Assembly (NCBI GenBank): GCA_902491575.1
Contig: CABUID010000010.1
Location: 8,725 to 72,724 of the forward strand
From: an uncultured Bacillota bacterium
Lineage (GTDB): Bacteria; Bacillota_I; Bacilli_A; RFN20; CAG-631
Direction of reading: 5' to 3'
DNA: 64,000 bases
Shown: piece by piece, positions 23,862 through 32,624 of the stretch
How the letters are laid out: the number at the start of each line of letters is the position of its first letter
Numbering within the stretch: the stretch's first letter is position 1
Notes under the pieces: generated by a model
Seen by the model: the letters and a program-made list of their open reading frames with translations, nothing else
What the model was told of the DNA's origin: nothing
Databases searched by the model: none
Translations under genes and position numbers: made by a program

Positions 23862-23887
23862 TTCGACAAATTTTTCACTTTTATAAT
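23862..23887 (+). promoter_or_regulatory. spoIIE promoter with Spo0A box
   Basis: TTCGACAAA (23862-23870) is, on the other strand, TTTGTCGAA, a full match to the Spo0A-binding 0A box (TTTGTCRAA). It overlaps the place of a -35 element for the perfect TATAAT at 23882-23887. No good -35 hexamer is present. That is the arrangement of Spo0A~P-activated sigma-A promoters such as B. subtilis spoIIE and spoIIG. The spoIIE ATG is 29 bases further on. Confidence 0.75.
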
Positions 23888-23915
23888 GCTAAGGTAATAC
23901 CGAGGTGAATAATAA

Positions 23916-26132
23916 ATGAAAAACTTTTATAAGTTCATTTTGGTTTTTATATTATCGTTTTTAGCGGTCTTTTATAATTTTGATAGTTTAAATATCATTT
24001 TAGCTGTTCCGCTTTTAGCTTTCTTTATGTTTAATGGGATTACATCCTTTGTAGTTTCTTTAGGCGGATTAGCTGCTGGTTCATTAACTTATTATATTAT
24101 GAATAATGATTATGTTAATGTTATTTTCTTATTACTAGGTTTATGCTTTTACTTTTTAGTTTATCATATCAGTTTACTTTTCCATAAAAAATTGATTTTA
24201 AACTATGTGAGTTCTTGCATCTTATCGATTACTATTACCTATTTAATTTATAGTATAAGTAATAATGTTTTTAATGTATACCATTTTATATTAGCCTTTT
24301 TACTTGGTTGTGTCATTAGTTTATTATTCGCCTTTTTATTAAAAAAGTTTTCATTTTATTTATTCACTTATCAAGACGAATACACTCCTGTATTGCTTAT
24401 TTCTTTAACCATTACTTACTTATCTTTGTTTTCACAATTAATGGAAAAGGAGATATTTAGGTATCTTTCTTTATTTGTCATTTTATTGACAAGTTTAATT
24501 TTTGCTTTAAAAAGCAAATTATTAAATGTTCTTAGTTTTAATAGTTTAATCATTTTAATAGGATTATTATACAATCTTCCAATGCTTTATGAATATGTTT
24601 ATTTAGTCTTACCTATTAGTGTTTGTTTATGTCTTAACAAAACAAAATATAATTATTTAAATTCATTGTTGGTTTTAGCTTGTTTTATTATTGTTTATTT
24701 ATTAAAAGATATTTCCAATTTAAATTATTATTTAATTATAAGTATTAGTATTCCTCTTTTATTACTGTTTGTTCATAAAAAAGATTATTCTGTTAATGAA
24801 AATCAGTATTATAAGCAATATGTCAAAAACAAAAACGAAATGCTCTTTCAATTAAAAAATTTTCAAAATATGTTTTTAACTTTAAGTGAAAATTTTAAAA
24901 AATCTAGACAAACTCGTATTTTAACAAAAGCAAAAGAAGAAGTTTTTGATACTTTATGTAAAGATTGTCCTGAAATGGAAAATTGCCATAAAAAAGGCAA
25001 ACATCTTTTATTAAATTACATTCGTGATTCATTAAATGATGAATTAGATGACAATAAAATACGCTATATTAAGCAAAATTGTATAAAACAAGAAGCATAT
25101 TTTACTTTACTTGATAAATTTACAAGTTCTTATCTCATTAATAATTATCAAAAAGAAGAAGAAGCAAGAATGAAAGAAATTATTGCAGCAGATTTTTTTA
25201 GTTTTTCGAAAATAATGGAACAATGTAGTATTACTTTTAATAATGATAAATTAATACTAGCAAATAATTTTTATAAAAATTTACATCATGTTTTACAAAA
25301 CTATCAATATGACGTTTTATTTATTAATAATCATTCTACAGAAGATAAATATCAATTTGATATAGCGATTAAAGATATTACGATTAAAGAAATCGAAAGT
25401 ACATTATTGCCTTTAATTGATGAAACACTTCAAACAAATATGAGAATTACTCGAATAGATACCGCCACCTTATCTTCTTCCTATTTTATCGTTTCTATCA
25501 GTGAAATAGAAAATATAAAAATTGAATATGCCTATAAGCAATCCAATGAAGATATCAAAGCAAATGGTGATAGCGTTGCATCGCTATGCGAAAATAAATT
25601 TTTCTTTTTTGCATTATCCGATGGAATGGGAAATGGTATGGATGCAAATGAAGAAAGTAAATTTACCATTGATACTGTCATGTCAATGTTAAAAACAAAT
25701 ATGGATGTAAAAACTACAATTAATATTGCTAATGATATCATTCAATTGAAAAATGATTTTGAAAGTTATACCACTTTAGATTTATTAGCTATTGATATGA
25801 AAAAGAAAATTGCTTCTTTTTATAAACTAGGAGCATTCAATGCTTACATCATTCGTAATCATCAAGTTACAGAAGTAAATAATTTTGCTTTACCTCTTGG
25901 AATAATTGATAGTGTGAATCCATCTGCTTCTTCTTATAAAATCGAAAAAAATGATATTATCATAATGTGTAGCGATGGAATGATTGATGATACGAATAAA
26001 AGTATTATTTCTATTCTTGAAGATATTGAAATGGATTCTCCGACTGTTATTTGTAATACTCTTTTTTCACATTTAATTGATATTAGACAAAATTCAGACG
26101 ATGCAACTTTAGCAGTCATTACAATAAAATAA
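23916..26132 (+). CDS. spoIIE: Stage II sporulation protein E (PP2C phosphatase)
   Basis: This 738-residue SpoIIE acts at the asymmetric septum. It dephosphorylates SpoIIAA and so frees sigma-F in the forespore. Residues 1-285 form about ten membrane helices. The central region (290-530) is the FtsZ-interacting/regulatory part and contains a CKDCPEMENCHKKG cysteine cluster. Residues 535-738 are the PP2C domain: FALSDGMGNGMDANEES supplies metal-binding Asp residues, with IIMCSDGMIDD and NSDDATLAVI near the end. Start ATG with GAGGTG eight bases upstream. It lies apart from the spoVT cluster, with its own Spo0A-box promoter. Confidence 0.93.
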   Translation: MKNFYKFILVFILSFLAVFYNFDSLNIILAVPLLAFFMFNGITSFVVSLGGLAAGSLTYYIMNNDYVNVIFLLLGLCFYFLVYHISLLFHKKLILNYVSSCILSITITYLIYSISNNVFNVYHFILAFLLGCVISLLFAFLLKKFSFYLFTYQDEYTPVLLISLTITYLSLFSQLMEKEIFRYLSLFVILLTSLIFALKSKLLNVLSFNSLIILIGLLYNLPMLYEYVYLVLPISVCLCLNKTKYNYLNSLLVLACFIIVYLLKDISNLNYYLIISISIPLLLLFVHKKDYSVNENQYYKQYVKNKNEMLFQLKNFQNMFLTLSENFKKSRQTRILTKAKEEVFDTLCKDCPEMENCHKKGKHLLLNYIRDSLNDELDDNKIRYIKQNCIKQEAYFTLLDKFTSSYLINNYQKEEEARMKEIIAADFFSFSKIMEQCSITFNNDKLILANNFYKNLHHVLQNYQYDVLFINNHSTEDKYQFDIAIKDITIKEIESTLLPLIDETLQTNMRITRIDTATLSSSYFIVSISEIENIKIEYAYKQSNEDIKANGDSVASLCENKFFFFALSDGMGNGMDANEESKFTIDTVMSMLKTNMDVKTTINIANDIIQLKNDFESYTTLDLLAIDMKKKIASFYKLGAFNAYIIRNHQVTEVNNFALPLGIIDSVNPSASSYKIEKNDIIIMCSDGMIDDTNKSIISILEDIEMDSPTVICNTLFSHLIDIRQNSDDATLAVITIK

Positions 26133-26202
26133 TAAAAAAATATTACAGAAACAGATTCGACTAATTTTTATTGAAAAAAACTTTAAAATTATGTAGAATA
26201 GG

Positions 26203-26236
26203 ATTGCAAAATTTTAATCATAGTTTTGCAATTTTT
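26203..26236 (+). terminator. Terminator after spoIIE
   Basis: A perfect 9-bp inverted repeat ATTGCAAAA/TTTTGCAAT (26203-26211 with 26224-26232) with a 12-base loop and a short T-run. A TTGAAA-17-TAGAAT pair (26171-26199) precedes it and could be a promoter. Its transcript would begin in this hairpin, so I do not call it separately. Confidence 0.55.
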
Positions 26237-26286
26237 AAAATTATAATGCTTGATAAATTAAGATTAAAAGTTTATCTTCATTATTT

Positions 26287-26366
26287 GTCCGTGTAGCTCA
26301 GCTGGATAGAGCACCGCCCTCCTAAGGCGGGTTTTGTCGGGAGTTCGAATCTCTTCACGGACGCCA
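26287..26366 (+). tRNA. tRNA-Arg (anticodon CCT)
   Basis: Complete cloverleaf: acceptor GTCCGTG paired with CACGGAC, discriminator G and encoded CCA (26364-26366). D-arm GCTCAGCTGGATAGAGC; anticodon stem CCGCC/GGCGG with loop CTCCTAA, giving anticodon CCT for AGG codons. The T-loop is GTTCGAATC. It stands alone between spoIIE and a terminator. Confidence 0.97.
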
Positions 26367-26379
26367 ATATAATACATTT

Positions 26380-26410
26380 GTCTTGATTCTAAAAGGTTTC
26401 AAGACTTTTT
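26380..26410 (+). terminator. Terminator after tRNA-Arg
   Basis: 7-bp stem GTCTTGA/TCAAGAC (26380-26386 with 26398-26404) followed by T6. The rest of the 318-base gap from 26367 to 26684 is AT-rich DNA with no open frame I can support. It ends in the promoter at 26628-26656. Confidence 0.8.
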
Positions 26411-26627
26411 TATTCACCTAAACTGTTGATTTAAATCTACAATTTGATTTACGAAGTGATTATTTTGTGAGAAATATTAAAGTAAAAGGAAAAACATTAA
26501 TATAATTGGTATGAATGAAAATAATTATATTCTTTTAATAGATATTGCTAAAATAGCTTAACTATTTTTTTAAATTTAATTACTTTGAATGAAATAATGC
26601 CATTTATTTCTTATCCTTTATAAGAAA

Positions 26628-26656
26628 TTGATATTTCAATACGCTTAAGTTATAAT
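26628..26656 (+). promoter_or_regulatory. Sigma-A promoter for the endonuclease lipoprotein
   Basis: TTGATA (26628-26633), exact 17-base spacer, TATAAT (26651-26656). The GAAAGGAGAA ribosome site and ATG at 26685 follow. Confidence 0.75.
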
Positions 26657-26684
26657 ATGTCCGTATTTATGAAAGGAGAATCTT

Positions 26685-28454
26685 ATGAAAAAAATTTTAA
26701 AACTATTTCTTATAGTATTTTTAACACTTGGTTTAGCGTCTTGTAATCAAAAGACAGAAACTTATAACTTTCAATGTGAAGTAGAGGGTAGTGGTAGTGT
26801 CTATGGAACAACAAATGGAAAATACTTAAAGGATACAAAAATAACCATAACAGCAACTCCAAATGATAATTTTGATTTTGTTGGATGGTATGAAGTTGAA
26901 ACTAAAGTTAGTGAAAATTCGACCTATGAATTCAATATAACAAAAGATACTCATTTGATTGCTAAATTTGTTTCAAATCTTCCTCCACTAGAAGAATATA
27001 ACTTCTCGGTTGTAGTCGAAGGAGAAGGAAAGGTTGAAGGAACTGAAAATGGGACTTATACCGAAAACTCTTTGATTTCTTTAAACGCTTATCCTGAGAC
27101 AGGTTATCGCTTTGGTGGTTTTTATGAAGGAACAAATTTATTGAATAAAAATTCAAATTATTCATTTGAAATCACAAAAGACATCATCGTTATTGCTAAA
27201 TTTGTTGAAAATAGCAATTTAGATGAGGACACAATTTCTTTAAGGTGGCAACACAATTTCCTTCAAGATGATTTTAATGCCTCAGTAACTTCAAATGTTC
27301 CAGCAGGTACATCAAAAGTAATTAATGGTCTATCTTGGGAATATTCACTTATACGTTTTCTTGGTCAATCTTCTGAAGGTGTTCAAATAGGCAGTAACAA
27401 GAATCCTCACAATGTTGATCCATTTGTTATGAGTTTTGTTTTCCCTGGTGATGTTGAATTAGTTTCTTATAGTCTTAATTTTAAAGGTTCTGGAAATCCA
27501 GTGGCGCAAGTAAACTTTTCAGATTTTAGTGTTGAGCATGCCGCAACTTCAACATTATCTGAATATACATCGACAGATATTATGGTCGTTGGAGATACTT
27601 TGTCCTTTTCTTTCTTGGTAGGTTCTAAAGCTTTCTATCTTTATTCTTTAGAATTTGAAATTAATGCACCTACTTCCTATGGTCTTGACTTAACAGATGA
27701 TTTTGGGAATCATGATTCCATAAAACCTGTTGTTCCTGGTCAAGGCGATATTCCCGAAACAAATTATACACTAATTAGTAAAGAAGATTATTATCGTGAT
27801 GTTAATCTTCAATTAGAAGGAAATGATTTAAGAGTAGCTTTAAATCAAAAAATCTCTCAAATGACAAAAATTTCTTATAAGAGAGCCACTGCCATTATGT
27901 GTTATACCGATGAAAGTATTGACAAAAAAGGTTATGTTTATGGTATGTATGATGGGGATTATATGGTAGCAAGTCCTACCGGTATTTGGAACAAGGAACA
28001 TGTTTGGTCATGGAGTTTGATTAAAGAAACAGAAACGCAACAACGTCCTGATGACAATGCTAATCAAGGTTCAGATATTCATAATCTTCGTATTACTTGT
28101 CAAATTGTAAATGGTTTGCATGGAAATAAATACTATGATAATACGACGACTGAACAATTTTTCTTTCCAAATATTACAGATATGAATCCTACTGCTCATG
28201 AAAATCAAGGAGATCATCGTGGCGATGTAGCTAGAATCCTTTTCTATATGTATACACGTTATACATATTTGAATTTAGTGGACGAATGGACAGATGCTTT
28301 AATGACAATTGGTAAACTTTCTACTTTAAAAGAATGGAATGAGCTTGATCCTGTAGATGAATTTGAAATTCAAAGAAATAATCGTATTTATGAATATCAA
28401 GGAAATCGTAATCCATTTATTGATTATCCAGAATTAGTTAATCAAATTATTTAA
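26685..28454 (+). CDS. Secreted lipoprotein nuclease: two InlB B-like repeats plus endonuclease I domain
   Basis: 589 residues. A lipoprotein signal ends at LGLASC (Cys20). Two divergent InlB_B-type repeats follow (about 27-95 and 103-175, each with GxGxVxGTxNGxY...ITATP/LNAYPxxGYxFxGxYE...ITKDxxxIAKFV). A beta-rich linker spans 180-350. The C-terminal part (360-589) is an Endonuclease I/NucM domain with NKEHVWS, SDIHNLR, the NGLHGNKYYD segment, GDHRGDVARILFYMYTRY and QGNRNPFIDYPELV. Such enzymes cleave DNA/RNA without sequence preference. Surface anchoring suggests nucleic-acid scavenging; that role is inferred. It is monocistronic, with its own promoter and terminator. Confidence 0.88.
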   Translation: MKKILKLFLIVFLTLGLASCNQKTETYNFQCEVEGSGSVYGTTNGKYLKDTKITITATPNDNFDFVGWYEVETKVSENSTYEFNITKDTHLIAKFVSNLPPLEEYNFSVVVEGEGKVEGTENGTYTENSLISLNAYPETGYRFGGFYEGTNLLNKNSNYSFEITKDIIVIAKFVENSNLDEDTISLRWQHNFLQDDFNASVTSNVPAGTSKVINGLSWEYSLIRFLGQSSEGVQIGSNKNPHNVDPFVMSFVFPGDVELVSYSLNFKGSGNPVAQVNFSDFSVEHAATSTLSEYTSTDIMVVGDTLSFSFLVGSKAFYLYSLEFEINAPTSYGLDLTDDFGNHDSIKPVVPGQGDIPETNYTLISKEDYYRDVNLQLEGNDLRVALNQKISQMTKISYKRATAIMCYTDESIDKKGYVYGMYDGDYMVASPTGIWNKEHVWSWSLIKETETQQRPDDNANQGSDIHNLRITCQIVNGLHGNKYYDNTTTEQFFFPNITDMNPTAHENQGDHRGDVARILFYMYTRYTYLNLVDEWTDALMTIGKLSTLKEWNELDPVDEFEIQRNNRIYEYQGNRNPFIDYPELVNQII

Positions 28455-28466
28455 AATGATAATATA

Positions 28467-28520
28467 AAAGCACACATTTAATTTACTATGATTTAGTAGT
28501 TAAATGAGGTGCTTTTTTAT
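28467..28520 (+). terminator. Long terminator after the endonuclease gene
   Basis: Outer stem AAAGCAC/GTGCTTT (28467-28473 with 28509-28515), inner stems CATTTAA/TTAAATG and TACTA/TAGTA, then T6. A second, weaker hairpin AAGTCA/TGACTT (about 28592-28615) may terminate the convergent minus-strand flavoprotein gene. Confidence 0.8.
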
Positions 28521-28715
28521 ATATAACTTATTATTTTAAAATCAAAGTATTACAAAAAAATAGTTACATTACTCTTTTTATTCAAAGTGGCAAGTCATTC
28601 TTTTAGAAGTGACTTATTTTATGTAATCATTTAAATAAACATCTCTTACGATTCAAAATTTAAAAATTTCATCCAAAAAAGACTTTTTTCAATACAAATC
28701 AAAATATAATCTCTG

Positions 28716-29432
28716 TTATTTCCATGGCCTTCCGCTATCAAGATAGCCATGCTCTGCCCAATACTTCCCATCGAGATATTCAGAGTCTTTTTTATGCAGT
28801 GATTTTTGCATCATACGACAAAAAGAAAATTTAAATTTTGTAATCAAGTTTGTATGTGCAGGTTTTGTATAATCTATATAAGCGAATTTTCGAGAGAGCT
28901 TTTTTATTTTTCTTGTAAGTTCTTCTTGCTTTTTTTCAGTGAGTTTATCCCAAACAATATCTCCCATTAATGCTCCAGTAAATATTCCGATTTTAGATAT
29001 TCCCCACCAAGATAAACTATGTTTGATGTCCTTCGCCGCAGATTTTGCTCCTGCACCTAAGCATTGTGTAATAATTACTGCCCTCTTTTGAAACATCTCT
29101 GGCGCAGGACGGTGTGGCATCCAACGATAAGCAAAATGATCGAGAAACACTTTCATTGCACCCGTAGCGTGAAACACATATGCAGGAGAGGTCATTACAA
29201 TCAAATCTGCTTCTAAAAGCGATTTATCAATTTTTTGAATGTATTCTGCATCTTTGCAAGTGTTTTCACCTTTTACTATACAACTGATACAGCCTTTACA
29301 GAAATTAGGGCAATCTTTTGGAAGATAAAATTCTGTAATACTTGCTTTATCCTTAAACTCTGCTAAAAATATCTCTTTTAAGTGATAAGTTACACCATGT
29401 TTTTCAGTTCCATTTATGATAGTAATATTCAT
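28716..29432 (-). CDS. Flavodoxin-fold NAD(P)H-dependent oxidoreductase (iron-sulfur flavoprotein type)
   Basis: 238 residues. The N-terminus MNITIINGTEKHGVTYHL is the FMN phosphate loop of the NADPH-dependent FMN reductase/flavodoxin-like family. CKGCISCIVKGENTC (C-x2-C-x2-C-x7-C) matches the cluster-binding motif of iron-sulfur flavoproteins. MTSPAYVFHATGAMKVFLDHF is the typical FMN-contact segment. The C-terminal 60 residues are an extra basic region. It is co-transcribed with the TetR gene, three bases downstream. The regulator and target suggest a response to an electrophile, quinone or drug; the ligand is unknown. Base composition and codon use look less AT-rich than the flanks, suggesting acquisition. 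Confidence 0.82.
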   Translation of the reverse strand: MNITIINGTEKHGVTYHLKEIFLAEFKDKASITEFYLPKDCPNFCKGCISCIVKGENTCKDAEYIQKIDKSLLEADLIVMTSPAYVFHATGAMKVFLDHFAYRWMPHRPAPEMFQKRAVIITQCLGAGAKSAAKDIKHSLSWWGISKIGIFTGALMGDIVWDKLTEKKQEELTRKIKKLSRKFAYIDYTKPAHTNLITKFKFSFCRMMQKSLHKKDSEYLDGKYWAEHGYLDSGRPWK

Positions 29433-29435
29433 TTT

Positions 29436-30008
29436 CTATACCTCCAAAATATCGTGAAGAATTTGAGTATGCCATGCTTTGCGGTTTTCTTTTTTCGTTA
29501 AATCTATATCCATTAGTTTTGATACTGTTTCATATCGTAGAAACATTTGCTGCATAACCGTTATTAGACAAAATGTTTTTCTTTTGATACTGGATTCATC
29601 AAGGTCAGGACGACAAGCTGCGACAAGTGGTAAATATGCCCTATAAGTTCTATTGGTATTATCATTGTCTTTTGGCGTTTTCATATCGGTAAGAACAGAA
29701 ATCCTGGATACGGCATAATGTTCAAACAAAAAATCAAGTGTCATATTTCCAAGATACTCTAATTTTTCAAAAGAAGTCAGTTTTTCTGTTGCCTTTTGAA
29801 CATTTTGAAACTTCTCAATCGTTTTATTTATTATACGCTCTACGCATTGCTCAATCAGTTTATCTTTGTTTTCAAAATGATAATTCACAAGTCCTAAACC
29901 TACACCCGCTCTTTTACATATCTCACGAACCGTAATTTCCTCTAAATTTTCACCTTTTTCTTCAATGAGTTTCGTTGTTTCCTGAATGATTATTTCTTTA
30001 TTATCCAT
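29436..30008 (-). CDS. TetR/AcrR family transcriptional regulator
   Basis: 190 residues from the ATG at 30008, preceded by GGAGGGG; the longer frame upstream runs through the operator. The N-terminal helix-turn-helix (residues 20-50) reads TVREICKRAGVGLGLVNYHFENKDKLI, the classical TetR recognition segment. The C-terminal ligand-binding helices are not assigned. It is the first gene of a two-gene unit with the flavoprotein and is almost surely autoregulated through two palindromes in its own promoter. Confidence 0.92.
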   Translation of the reverse strand: MDNKEIIIQETTKLIEEKGENLEEITVREICKRAGVGLGLVNYHFENKDKLIEQCVERIINKTIEKFQNVQKATEKLTSFEKLEYLGNMTLDFLFEHYAVSRISVLTDMKTPKDNDNTNRTYRAYLPLVAACRPDLDESSIKRKTFCLITVMQQMFLRYETVSKLMDIDLTKKENRKAWHTQILHDILEV

Positions 30009-30022
30009 ATTATACCCCTCCA

Positions 30023-30070
30023 TTGAACAATGTTCAAAACTATTATACTGAACGATGTTCAAAAAATCAA
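30023..30070 (-). promoter_or_regulatory. TetR promoter with two operator palindromes
   Basis: Minus strand -35 TTGATT, 17-base spacer, perfect -10 TATAAT (30047-30042). TGAACATCGTTCA (30061-30049) fills the spacer. TTGAACATTGTTCAA (30037-30023) covers the start-site region. Both are TGAAC-N3-GTTCA inverted repeats, a typical TetR-family operator, and together they would block RNA polymerase fully. Confidence 0.85.
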
Positions 30071-30180
30071 GTCTATAACATGAATTTTCTTCATAATCTT
30101 CCTATTTAAGTATGAATATATTTTGAAACATATCATTATTTAACTCTTATCAAAAGATTACACATTTTTAGAAATTCCTC

Positions 30181-30216
30181 AAAAAGAAAAGCGACAAAGA
30201 TTTTACTCTTTATCGC
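30181..30216 (-). terminator. Terminator overlapping the 3' end of a small gene
   Basis: A 10-bp stem (30191-30200 with 30207-30216, one G-U pair) with a six-base loop and TTTTCTTTTT on the minus strand. The loop and flank resemble the terminator at 60481-60509 (shared GAGTAAAATC core). Confidence 0.75.
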
Positions 30217-30448
30217 TAAAGACTTTACAAAGATGATTCCCTTGTTTGCAATTTTCGCCATTCATGTGGATTATCTTTTTTAGTTGCTTTCCAATCTTAA
30301 CCCTTTTATGTATTTGCTCAGCTAAGCGAAGTAGCATATTTTGCGCCTGTTTTTCAATATTGACATGATAACTATTCAGTCGAAAGAATAGCGAGCAAAA
30401 TAGTTTAAAAGATTCTTTTGCGGTTCTATAAATAGCATTGGTATCCAT
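30203..30448 (-). CDS. Small hypothetical protein
   Basis: An 81-residue open frame with basic, helix-rich composition (FKLFCSLFFRLNSYHVNIEKQAQ, RVKIGKQLKKIIHMNGENCK). I recognise no family. It has a weak ribosome site (GAGAGCC). In its favour, its stop falls inside a well-formed terminator on the same strand, and no other gene explains that terminator. It could also be the remnant of a larger, decayed gene, given the acquired look of the neighbouring TetR/flavoprotein pair. Confidence 0.4.
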   Translation of the reverse strand: MDTNAIYRTAKESFKLFCSLFFRLNSYHVNIEKQAQNMLLRLAEQIHKRVKIGKQLKKIIHMNGENCKQGNHLCKVFSDKE

Positions 30449-30500
30449 AAGTTATAGGCTCTCGTTTTTGACTTTTAAATCAATTATTTTTCCTAATCAT

Positions 30501-30536
30501 GATAATAAAAGAATGGATTTCTTTAAATCCATTCTT
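30501..30536 (-). terminator. Terminator of the 30.5-37 kb minus-strand cluster
   Basis: A perfect 12-bp stem AAGAATGGATTT/AAATCCATTCTT (30509-30520 with 30525-30536) with four-base loop CTTT. TTATTATC follows on the minus strand after the lipoprotein gene. Confidence 0.85.
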
Positions 30537-30565
30537 TATAACTAAATATTAAAAATTGAATTTCT

Positions 30566-32542
30566 TTAATCCATACTTGTTGGATTATAAACCTCTCCAG
30601 CAGGACCATAACCAAATATTAAAGCCATTCCACTAGAGTAAGTACATAAATAATTTCCATTAAACATATTGTCTGTTAAAGATGTAATTGGATTTTGAAG
30701 TGCATCTAATAAATTCGTTCCATTAAAATAACTTGCCCCACCAGCAGATGTTTCAAAGATTGGAGCCCCATTTTTTAATAATAAATCATTATTGCATAAA
30801 CCACTTACCATTGGATTTTCTTTTCCATAATTAAAAGTATAATGGGTATCTTCATTATCAATCTTTAACTCACCTGAAATTTTAGAAGCGGTAATACTTT
30901 CTGCACTTCCTGACTTATTTACGCAAATCAAATTAAATAATGTATTCGTTTTATCTGAATTACTCTTTAAGAAAGAGCGATTAGCAGGAGTAAAGATAGC
31001 ATCTAAAGCTTTAATTTGTGGAACGAGTGCTGAAGCCCCTACAATTTTAAACCATCCTTCATCACCTGTTACATAGGATTGAATATTACTATTTTCGATA
31101 ATGGTTTGCGGAGCATATCCTCCTTGACCATTATTATCATGACCTACATGATCTTGAATAATAACTGGTCCTCCAGCTCCAATAAATTCACTATTTTTAA
31201 TTTTAACATTTTGACTTCCCCAATTATAGACAAAACTATTAAAATTATCATATGCACGGCAACTATCCATTGTATAAGGTTGGTTAGTTCTATTTGGCAT
31301 ATAGGAAATAAACCAACACTTTGTAATATTATTATAGGCTTTAAACTCAGGTCCCTCAATCTTATTCATAATTAAACCACCTGATAAAGTTTCATTTTCT
31401 TGACGTGGTGAATTACCAACAAAATTGATATCATTAAACGAACTCGATGTTGTATCATCTCCTTCAACTCTAAACAAAGTCGCGTGAGAGATAATCGTAT
31501 CTCCTTCAGCAGTAGGTTCTTTGCCATCACGTACAACTAAACTAATATTAGAAGCATCTATACTGAAATAATTACCATAAAGATGGAAAGATTCATTACT
31601 ACTTAATTCTCGGAAATACAAATTATTGTAATCTTTTAATGAACCTACTACACGGTTATAATCAATATCCGATTTGGATACTTCATCTTCCGAAAAGAAA
31701 TACTGCGTTGGAATATCACTATTTTTTATAGAAATATTTTGTTGCAGAATCAAATTATTTGGATAATAATCTTCTAGCAAATCATTATTTTGTTTGAAAG
31801 AACTCCATATTTCTTGAGCACTTATAGTTTGATTAGAACTACTAGAACTTAAATTTGTTTTCGTATTATTTATATAAGCAAATTCTTTGGCATTATAAAC
31901 ATTATATCCATCAATGACATCTACTTCTACGCTCATTGTCCATTTATCAATATTAGCTTGTTGGTTTTCCGTTAAGCCTTCTGGTACCACTTCTATTTTA
32001 AATGTTTGATTGATTGCTTTTTCTGAAAAATCAATGAAACAATTTTCATAATCAATGCTATCCACATATTCTGAACTTTCTTCAATAACAAATTGTTCAT
32101 TTACTAACCGATATATTGTAATGGAAAACTCCCAAGTATCAATATCAATTTCATTGATTTCTTCTTTGATAGGGTCATATTCAACAAATGTTAAATCAGG
32201 TTTGACACGAAAAGCATTGTCGTCTCCAACTTTATAGTCACGATCTAAAACTAAAAACTTTGCTTTTTCATTCAATGTATTTCCAATTTTATTATTGCCA
32301 TATTCAACAAAGGATTCTGGCATTGTCATTCCTGTCATCATAATCTTTTTATCGACATTTTCAGAAGAAGATATTTCAGAATTTTGACTTCCATTTATCG
32401 AAGAATCATTCCCTGAAGAAGGCTGGTTAGAGGGAGTAATAGAATCAGATTGATTGCCAGAATCACTATTATTGTGATTTGAACATCCGACTATTAAACC
32501 TACAGCCGATAAGCATAATAGCCAATTCTTTATTTTTTTCAT
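30566..32542 (-). CDS. Large surface lipoprotein, beta-rich, possible beta-helix
   Basis: 658 residues. A signal peptide ends GLIVGC (Cys20, lipobox), then a Ser/Asn/Gln-rich linker of about 45 residues (to the SSSENVDKK segment) typical of a cell-wall spacer. The body (65-658) is Asn/Thr/Ser-rich. From about residue 310 it has repeated short strands with segments such as LYGNYFSIDASNISLVV, NVKIKNSEFIGAGGPVIIQD and TIIENSNIQSY, resembling a right-handed parallel beta-helix. No catalytic motif is recognised. It is the last gene of a four-gene minus-strand cluster with an ABC transporter, separated from the previous gene by 82 bases, so it may be a substrate, adhesin or accessory of that system. 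Confidence 0.7.
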   Translation of the reverse strand: MKKIKNWLLCLSAVGLIVGCSNHNNSDSGNQSDSITPSNQPSSGNDSSINGSQNSEISSSENVDKKIMMTGMTMPESFVEYGNNKIGNTLNEKAKFLVLDRDYKVGDDNAFRVKPDLTFVEYDPIKEEINEIDIDTWEFSITIYRLVNEQFVIEESSEYVDSIDYENCFIDFSEKAINQTFKIEVVPEGLTENQQANIDKWTMSVEVDVIDGYNVYNAKEFAYINNTKTNLSSSSSNQTISAQEIWSSFKQNNDLLEDYYPNNLILQQNISIKNSDIPTQYFFSEDEVSKSDIDYNRVVGSLKDYNNLYFRELSSNESFHLYGNYFSIDASNISLVVRDGKEPTAEGDTIISHATLFRVEGDDTTSSSFNDINFVGNSPRQENETLSGGLIMNKIEGPEFKAYNNITKCWFISYMPNRTNQPYTMDSCRAYDNFNSFVYNWGSQNVKIKNSEFIGAGGPVIIQDHVGHDNNGQGGYAPQTIIENSNIQSYVTGDEGWFKIVGASALVPQIKALDAIFTPANRSFLKSNSDKTNTLFNLICVNKSGSAESITASKISGELKIDNEDTHYTFNYGKENPMVSGLCNNDLLLKNGAPIFETSAGGASYFNGTNLLDALQNPITSLTDNMFNGNYLCTYSSGMALIFGYGPAGEVYNPTSMD

Positions 32543-32624
32543 ATAATTTCACCTCGAGAAATATTATATCACATCTATTTTGTTTGTCAATTTACACCAA
32601 ATTTGCTACCATTATTGGTTAATT

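Noticed and set aside
26154..26166. Second Spo0A-like box (TTCGACTAA) after spoIIE
   Set aside because: It has one mismatch and lies upstream of a tRNA terminator region, not a sporulation gene; likely chance.
26171..26199. TTGAAA-17-TAGAAT as promoter of tRNA-Arg
   Set aside because: The transcript would begin within the spoIIE terminator hairpin; the evidence does not decide.
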